Shown here: positions 1 to 5,351 of the stretch, in pieces
Layout: each line of letters starts with the position of its first letter
Position numbering within the stretch: position 1 is the stretch's first letter
Source: JBECKR01 sp040235415
GTDB lineage: Bacteria > Acidobacteriota > Polarisedimenticolia > Polarisedimenticolales > Polarisedimenticolaceae
DNA length: 5,351 nucleotides
Direction: 5' to 3'
Assembly (NCBI GenBank): GCA_040235415.1
Contig: JBECKR010000204.1
Coordinates: 1-5,351, forward strand
Position numbers and translations under genes: made by a program
Notes under the pieces: model-generated
The model's input: the letters and a program-made list of their open reading frames with translations, nothing else
What the model was told of the DNA's origin: nothing
The model's database searches: none

Positions 1-631
1 GCCCCCCGGGGCGGGGGGGGTCGACGTCTACCGCCATCCCGACGAAGGTGTTGACGAGCGACACGGCGTCCGCGCCGGCGTTCTCGGCGGCGCGCGCCGT
101 GACCCGGATGTCGCCGACGTTGGGGGAGAGCTTCACGATCAGCGGGAGCGCGGTCGCGGCGCGGCAGGCGCGGGTGACGCGCGCGAGCGCCACGGGATCG
201 TTCCCGAAGATCATCCCGCCCTCCTCGACGTTGGGGCAGGAGACGTTGAGCTCGATCGCGGCCAAGCCCTCGGCGCCGTCGAGCTTCGAGCAGACCTCGA
301 CGTACTCGGCGTCGGTCTCGCCGAAGACGTTCGCGACCACGCGGGTGTCGAACGGGCGCAGCGCGGGGAGCTTCTCCTGCAGGAACGCGTCGACACCGAC
401 GTTCTGGAGGCCGATGGCGTTCAGCATCCCCGACGGCGTCTCGACGACGCGGGCCGGCGGGTTGCCGCGGCGGGGCTTGGGCGACAGTCCCTTGACGACG
501 AGGCCGCCCAAGCGCGAGAGGTCGAAGAACGGCGAGAACTCGACGCCGTAGCCGAAGGTGCCGGAGGCCGTCAGGACCGGGTTCTTGAAGGTGAGCGGTC
601 CGATCGAGACCGCGAGGTCCGGCGTCACCAT
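1..631 (-). CDS. pyrD: Dihydroorotate dehydrogenase, class 1B catalytic subunit (partial, C-terminus missing)
   Basis: PyrD oxidises dihydroorotate to orotate on FMN, the fourth step of UMP synthesis. Class 1B enzymes are cytosolic and pass electrons to NAD+ through PyrK. The first 210 residues are present. About 95-100 C-terminal residues are expected beyond the window edge, judging from the usual length of just over 300. Visible family features are ASGTFGYG (22-29), VVKG with K47, NAIGLQN (71-77), the NVSCPN segment (129-134) with C132 as the catalytic base, K167 in IVKLSPN, and VNTF followed by GMAVD (193-202). A Cys at the catalytic position, rather than Ser, marks class 1, and the adjacent pyrK marks it as 1B. 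The ATG at 631-629 was chosen because a GGAG (643-640) lies 8 nt upstream; a GTG immediately after it is a possible alternative. The start overlaps the pyrK stop by 7 nt, suggesting translational coupling. The frame stays open and family-like up to the G/C homopolymer at the window edge. Confidence 0.96.
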   Translation of the reverse strand, partial: MVTPDLAVSIGPLTFKNPVLTASGTFGYGVEFSPFFDLSRLGGLVVKGLSPKPRRGNPPARVVETPSGMLNAIGLQNVGVDAFLQEKLPALRPFDTRVVANVFGETDAEYVEVCSKLDGAEGLAAIELNVSCPNVEEGGMIFGNDPVALARVTRACRAATALPLIVKLSPNVGDIRVTARAAENAGADAVSLVNTFVGMAVDVDPPRPGG

Positions 632-1437
632 GCCAGGCGCTCCGCCCGCATCACCGGGCCCTCGACGCACACGCGCTCGAAGGTCGTGCCGCCGTCTTCC
701 GCGCGGGTCGGGACGACGCAGCCGATGCACACCCCGAAGCCGCACGCCATGTGCGCCTCGAGCGAAAGCTGGCAGGGGAGCCCGCGGGCGAGGGCGAGGT
801 TCGAGACCGCCCGCAGCATCGGCTCCGGCCCGCAGGCGTACAGCTCGAGCGGCTTGCCCTTCGCCTCGTCGAGGAACCGCATCAGGGGGCGCGTCACGAG
901 CGCCCGCTCGCCGGCGCTGCCGTCCTCGGTCGTGACGACGACCTCGCGGCAGCGGCCGCGGAACCAGTCGAGCAGCGGGAGGTCGATCGCGGTGCGCGCG
1001 CCGTAGAACAGGAGCGGCTTCGGGCGGCCGGCGCGCTCGAAGTCGACCGCGAGCGCCGGGAACGGCGCCGAGCCGATCCCGCCCGCGACGAACACGGGCA
1101 GGGCGTCGGGATCTTCCGGCGGCTCGAATCCGCGGCCGAGCGGGCCCAGGACCGTGAGCGGGGCGCCGGGGCCGAGCGCGGCGAGCAGCGCCGTGCCGCG
1201 GCCGACGACCTTGTAGAGCACCTGCGCCGCACGCTCGCCGCCGTCGTCGAACGTGCCCGGGAGGCCGCAGACGCTGAACGGGCGGCGCAGCAGGACCTCG
1301 GAGCCCGGGATCCCGATCATGAAGAACTGTCCGGGGCGCATCGCGCGCACGATCCCGGGCGCGTCGAACGCGACGAGGTGGTGACCGCCGCCGAGGTCGC
1401 GGTTGACGGCGACCGTGGTGGTGAGATCGCGGATCAT
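625..1437 (-). CDS. pyrK: Dihydroorotate dehydrogenase electron transfer subunit (FAD, 2Fe-2S)
   Basis: PyrK pairs with PyrD to form the class 1B heterotetramer, moving electrons from FMN through a 2Fe-2S cluster and FAD to NAD+. The protein is 270 residues, close to the family norm of about 255-270. It has a ferredoxin-reductase-type fold: an FAD-binding barrel with RRPFSV (51-56), GPLGRGF (98-104), an NAD-binding domain with GGIGSAP (119-125), YGAR (145-148) and YACGP (200-204), and a C-terminal cluster-binding loop with Cys 232, 237, 240 and 257 (C-x4-C-x2-C-x16-C). All four cluster cysteines are present. The frame is open far upstream, but that stretch is antisense to pyrR. The ATG at 1437 fits the conserved N-terminus and has GAGAGG (1450-1445) 7 nt upstream. 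It is the first gene of the leftward unit, before pyrD, and is divergent from pyrR. Confidence 0.97.
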   Translation of the reverse strand: MIRDLTTTVAVNRDLGGGHHLVAFDAPGIVRAMRPGQFFMIGIPGSEVLLRRPFSVCGLPGTFDDGGERAAQVLYKVVGRGTALLAALGPGAPLTVLGPLGRGFEPPEDPDALPVFVAGGIGSAPFPALAVDFERAGRPKPLLFYGARTAIDLPLLDWFRGRCREVVVTTEDGSAGERALVTRPLMRFLDEAKGKPLELYACGPEPMLRAVSNLALARGLPCQLSLEAHMACGFGVCIGCVVPTRAEDGGTTFERVCVEGPVMRAERLAW

Positions 1438-1459
1438 GGAGGGCCCTCTCGGGGCGACG

Positions 1460-1488
1460 AGGATAGACAATGCGGCGGCGCGCTTCAA
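1460..1488 (-). promoter_or_regulatory. Predicted sigma70-type promoter for pyrK-pyrD
   Basis: On the minus strand TTGAAG (1488-1483) and TATCCT (1465-1460) are separated by exactly 17 nt, a good -35 and a moderate -10 (4 of 6 consensus bases). The inferred transcription start, near 1453, leaves a leader of only about 16 nt carrying the pyrK ribosome-binding site. Such a leader has no room for an attenuator, so any control of this arm would have to act at the promoter. This is a consensus match read by eye, not a measured start site. Confidence 0.55.
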
Positions 1489-1528
1489 CGTCCGCCGGCT
1501 TCCTTGACGCCCTCCGGGGGGTTGTCTA
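1464..1528. repeat. Symmetric inverted TTGTCTA heptamers spanning the divergent promoters
   Basis: TAGACAA at 1464-1470 and TTGTCTA at 1522-1528 are perfect 7-bp inverted copies with their axis at base 1496. The two -35 hexamers (1483-1488 and 1504-1509) are symmetric about the same axis. Each heptamer covers the five bases upstream of its -10 element and the first two bases of it. The TA of the -10 would match by promoter constraint alone; the TTGTC identity is beyond standard consensus. It could be an operator pair for a regulator acting on both arms, or coincidence. Confidence 0.45.
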
Positions 1529-1532
1529 CGAT
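1504..1532 (+). promoter_or_regulatory. Predicted sigma70-type promoter for pyrR-pyrB-pyrC-purC
   Basis: TTGACG (1504-1509) and TACGAT (1527-1532) are separated by 17 nt, giving five of six -35 and four of six -10 consensus bases. These are among the few AT-containing stretches in a very GC-rich intergenic region, which supports the call. The inferred start is near 1539, giving a pyrR leader of about 47 nt. No second promoter is evident between the downstream genes, all of which overlap. Confidence 0.6.
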
Positions 1533-1536
1533 ACGC

Positions 1537-1562
1537 CGCCGGGCCGCGGCCGCGGGCCGGCG
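1537..1562 (+). other. GC-rich palindrome at the predicted 5' end of the pyrR leader
   Basis: Positions 1537-1542 can pair with 1557-1562, and 1544-1547 with 1552-1555, broken only by a G/G mismatch (1543/1556) around a 4-nt loop. The core is the 12-bp palindrome CCGCGGCCGCGG (1544-1555). No T-tract follows, so it is not an intrinsic terminator. It starts at about the predicted transcription start and shares its last two bases with the Shine-Dalgarno hairpin, so the two could compete weakly. It may simply reflect base composition. Confidence 0.3.
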
Positions 1563-1585
1563 CCCCGGTCCCGGAGGGAGGGGCG
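1561..1585 (+). promoter_or_regulatory. Leader hairpin enclosing the pyrR ribosome-binding site
   Basis: CGCCCC (1561-1566) pairs perfectly with GGGGCG (1580-1585), which ends at the base before the ATG. Inside, UCCC (1569-1572) can pair with GGGA (1576-1579), leaving a two-purine GG bulge (1567-1568) on the 5' side only. The Shine-Dalgarno GGAGG (1573-1577, 8 nt from the ATG) lies in the upper stem and loop. PyrR-binding loops of the Bacillus type have a lower stem, a 5' purine-rich bulge and an upper stem beginning UCC with a CNGNGA hexaloop. Here the architecture is similar but the loop sequence matches only partly. The ribosome-binding site is certain in practice; the regulatory role is inference. 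Confidence 0.45.
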
Positions 1586-3079
<1,494 letters not shown>

Positions 3080-3096
<17 letters not shown>

Positions 3097-4375
3097 GAAA
3101 GGGCGGGTCGTCGATCCCGCCGCCGGCGTCGACGGACGCGCCGACGTCCTGATCGACCAAGGCCGGGTGCTGCGGGTCGGACGCGGGCTCCGGACCTCCG
3201 GGGCCCGGGCGGTCGACGTCGACGGCCTCGTCGTGTGCCCGGGCTTCATCGACATGCACGTGCACCTGCGCGAGCCCGGGCAGGAGTGGAAGGAGACGAT
3301 CGAGAGCGGCACCCTCGCGGCGGCGGCCGGCGGATTCACCGCGGTCGCCTGCATGCCGAACACCGTGCCGCCGAACGACTCTCGGGCCGTGACCGACGCC
3401 ATCCTGAAGGAGGCGGCGCGCTGCGGGAAGGTCGACGTCTGGCCGATCGGATGCGTCAGCAAGGGGCAGCGGGGCGAGGAGCTCGCCGAGATGGGGGACA
3501 TGGTCGAGGCCGGCGCCGTCGGGTTCTCGGACGACGGCCACCCCGTGCGCTCGAGCCTGCTGATGCGCAAGGCGCTCGAGTACTCGCGGATCTTCGACGT
3601 CCCCGTCATCGACCACTGCGAGGACCGCGAGCTCGTGGACGGCGGCGTCATGAACGAGGGCGACGTCGCGACCCGGCTCGGGCTCAAGGGCTGGCCCGGC
3701 GTGGCCGAGGACATCATGGTGCAGCGCGACATCCTGCTCGCGGGCTGGACCGGCGGCCACGTCCACATCGCGCACCTGTCGACCGCGGCGGCGGCCGACT
3801 TCGTGCGCCGGGCGAAGCGCCGCAAGGTGCGGGTGACCTGCGAGGTCACGCCGCACCACCTGACGCTCACGGACGAGGCGATCGCCGAGTACGACACCGA
3901 CGCCAAGATGAACCCGCCGCTGCGTGACCGCACCGACGTCCGCGCGCTGCACAAGGCGCTCGCCGACGGCACCGTCGACGCGATCGCGACCGATCATGCG
4001 CCGCACCACGCCGACGAGAAGTGCGTCGAGTTCTCTCTCGCGCCGTTCGGGATCGTCGGACTCGAGACGGCGGTGTCGATCTGTCTCGACCGACTGGTGC
4101 ACGAACGGGTCGTCCCGCTCGCGAGGCTCGTGGAGCTGTTCACGATCGGTCCGGCCCGCGTGCTCCGCACGGACCGCCGTGGACGAGGCACGCTCGCGCC
4201 CGGAGCGGAGGGGAGCGTCACCGTCCTCGATCTCGACCGTCGCGTCGAGGTCGGGGCCGAGCCGCCGCGTTCCAAGAGCACGAATTCCCCGTACCTCGGA
4301 TGGCGTCTGCGCGGCGCGCCGGTCCTGACGGTGGTGCGCGGGCGCGTCGTCCACGACGCGAGGGAGAGAGCATGA
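3080..4375 (+). CDS. pyrC: Dihydroorotase, type I (multidomain-like PyrC)
   Basis: PyrC cyclises N-carbamoyl-L-aspartate to dihydroorotate, taking the PyrB product. The 431 residues match the long amidohydrolase class found in Bacillus and Aquifex (about 420-430) rather than the E. coli type (about 348). Metal and catalytic residues are in place: H60 and H62 in DMHVHLREPG, substrate-binding R64 and N94 (MPNT), bridging D151 in GFSDDG, H179 (IDHC), H232 (IAHLS) and catalytic D305 in ATDHAPHH. The metal-bridging group is an aspartate, with no carbamylated lysine apparent, as in the bacterial type I enzymes. The N- and C-terminal segments (1-50 and about 370-431) form the usual beta-sandwich. 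The start is GTG. The 17-nt overlap with pyrB favours balanced output; in Aquifex the two enzymes form a complex, which is possible but unshown here. The stop overlaps the purC start as ATGA. Confidence 0.97.
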
Positions 4376-5262
4376 GCGACGGAATCTTCGAGACCGAGCT
4401 TGCCGGCGTGCGGCGCGTCGGCCGCGGCAAGGTCCGCGACATCTACGACCTCGGCGACGAGCTCCTGATCGTCGCGACGGACCGCATCTCCGCGTTCGAC
4501 TACGTCTTCCCCGATCCGATCCCGGACAAGGGCAAGGTCCTGAACCGGATCAGCGAGTTCTGGTTCCGGCGGACCGAGCGGCTGGTTCTCAACCACATGG
4601 TCACGACCGAGGTCGAGGAGTTCCCCGAAGCGCTCGCGCCGCACGCCGAAGCGCTGCGGGGACGCGCGATGCTGTGCCGCAAGCTCGACATGCTGCCGAT
4701 CGAGTGCGTCGTCCGCGGCTATCTCGCGGGCTCGGGCTGGAAGGAGTACCGCGAGCGCGGGACGGTCTGCGGCATCGACCTTCCGAAGGGGCTGCGCGAG
4801 TCCGACCGGCTCCCCGAACCGATCTTCACGCCCGCGACCAAGGCCGAGTCGGGGCACGACGAGAACATCCCGTTCGACGAGGCCGCCCGGATCGTCGGCC
4901 GGGAGCGCGCGGAGGCGGCCCGCGACCTGACGCTCCGGGTCTACGACGCGTGCGCGCGCCACGCCCTCGACCGCGGGATCATCATCGCGGACACGAAGCT
5001 CGAGTTCGGCCTCGACGGCGACCAGCTGATCCTCGCCGACGAGGTCCTGACGCCCGACTCCTCGCGGTTCTGGCCGGCGTCGGACTACGCCCCCGGACGC
5101 GGACAGGCGTCGTTCGACAAGCAGTACCTGCGGGATTGGCTCGAGTCGATCGGCTGGGACAAGAAGCCGCCGACCCCGAAGCTCCCCGACGAGATCGTGC
5201 GCGGCACGCGCGACCGCTACCTCGAGATCTTCCGGATCCTCACGGGGCGCGATCTCGCCTGA
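4372..5262 (+). CDS. purC: Phosphoribosylaminoimidazole-succinocarboxamide (SAICAR) synthase
   Basis: PurC joins CAIR and aspartate with ATP to make SAICAR in de novo purine synthesis, in the cytosol. The 296 residues match the longer family branch (for example yeast Ade1 and actinobacterial PurC, about 300) rather than the roughly 237-residue E. coli form. Diagnostic segments are GKVRDIYDLGD (19-29) for nucleotide binding, ATDRISAFD (35-43), the first family signature LPIECVVRGYLAGS (108-121), KAESGHDENI (157-166), the second signature IADTKLEFG (205-213), ADEVLTPDSSRFWP (222-235) and SFDKQYLRDWL (247-257). The ATG overlaps the pyrC stop by 4 nt and follows an AGGGAGAG-type ribosome-binding site (4361-4368). 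It is a purine gene translationally coupled to a pyrimidine operon; both PurC and PyrB use aspartate. Its stop is directly adjacent to the stop of a probable convergent gene. Confidence 0.97.
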   Translation: MSDGIFETELAGVRRVGRGKVRDIYDLGDELLIVATDRISAFDYVFPDPIPDKGKVLNRISEFWFRRTERLVLNHMVTTEVEEFPEALAPHAEALRGRAMLCRKLDMLPIECVVRGYLAGSGWKEYRERGTVCGIDLPKGLRESDRLPEPIFTPATKAESGHDENIPFDEAARIVGRERAEAARDLTLRVYDACARHALDRGIIIADTKLEFGLDGDQLILADEVLTPDSSRFWPASDYAPGRGQASFDKQYLRDWLESIGWDKKPPTPKLPDEIVRGTRDRYLEIFRILTGRDLA

Positions 5263-5351
5263 TCAGACCGAGACGGCCCGCAGGTCGCGTGCGGCCTCGC
5301 GCCAGGCCGCGAGGTCCGGGAGGGCACGCGCGGACCAGCGCGCCGCGAAGC
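5263..5351 (-). CDS. C-terminal fragment of an unrecognised convergent gene
   Basis: Reading the minus strand from the window edge gives an open frame of 28 codons ending in a TGA at 5265-5263, with the peptide end RWSARALPDLAAWREAAR followed by DLRAVSV. Nearly every third codon position in this frame is G or C, clearly better than the other frames I compared and like the neighbouring genes. The tail looks like an amphipathic Ala/Arg-rich helix. No family can be assigned from so little. The stop sits back to back with the purC stop (palindrome TGATCA, 5260-5265), leaving no room for a terminator between the two genes. Confidence 0.5.
   Translation of the reverse strand, partial: FAARWSARALPDLAAWREAARDLRAVSV

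Noticed and set aside
48..551. 167-codon plus-strand open frame at the left of the window
   Set aside because: It is a Ser/Thr/Ala-rich complement of pyrD, which has clear FMN-binding and active-site motifs on the minus strand.
1537..1562. GC-rich palindrome read as an intrinsic terminator or attenuator
   Set aside because: No T-tract follows the 3' arm, and the structure sits at the predicted start of transcription rather than after a leader.
5260..5265. TGATCA palindrome as a regulatory site
   Set aside because: A 6-bp palindrome created by two adjoining stop codons on opposite strands; too short to mean more.

Overview
This 5.35 kb window is a compact, very GC-rich (about 70% by eye) bacterial chromosomal segment devoted to nucleotide biosynthesis. 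Codon third positions are almost all G or C, and the genes abut or overlap. The organism is a high-GC bacterium, possibly an uncultured one, but the window does not identify the phylum. The gene complement (PyrR, a PyrK-linked class 1B dihydroorotate dehydrogenase, a type I dihydroorotase, no visible pyrI) resembles the pyr gene sets of Gram-positive and Deinococcus/Thermus-like bacteria rather than that of enterobacteria.

Layout. The left arm reads on the minus strand: pyrK (1437-625), then pyrD (from 631, overlapping pyrK by 7 nt and running off the left edge of the window). The right arm reads on the plus strand: pyrR (1586-2161), pyrB (2158-3096), pyrC (3080-4375) and purC (4372-5262). 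All three of its junctions are short overlaps (4, 17 and 4 nt), which suggests one translationally coupled transcript. The last 89 bases look like the end of an unrecognised convergent minus-strand gene whose stop codon directly follows the purC stop.

The 148 bp between pyrK and pyrR contains two plausible back-to-back sigma70-type promoters, each with a 17-nt spacer. They are arranged symmetrically about position 1496 and share an inverted TTGTCTA heptamer. Downstream, the pyrR leader can fold into a hairpin that holds the pyrR Shine-Dalgarno sequence and ends at the base before the ATG. Its shape (lower stem, 5'-side purine bulge, UCC upper stem) loosely resembles a PyrR-binding loop. The PyrR protein keeps the residues known to matter for RNA binding, so PyrR-dependent control of its own translation is a reasonable hypothesis.

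Function. PyrB (carbamoyl phosphate + aspartate to carbamoyl aspartate), PyrC (cyclisation to dihydroorotate) and PyrD/PyrK (oxidation to orotate, electrons to NAD+) are three consecutive steps of de novo UMP synthesis. PyrR senses uridine nucleotides or salvages uracil. PurC is a purine-pathway enzyme (SAICAR synthetase) attached to the end of the pyrimidine operon; like PyrB it consumes aspartate. carAB, pyrE and pyrF are not in the window. I see no mobile element, CRISPR array, RNA gene or new biological system here. The points worth checking are regulatory: the symmetric divergent promoter, the leader hairpin and the coupling of purC to the pyr operon.
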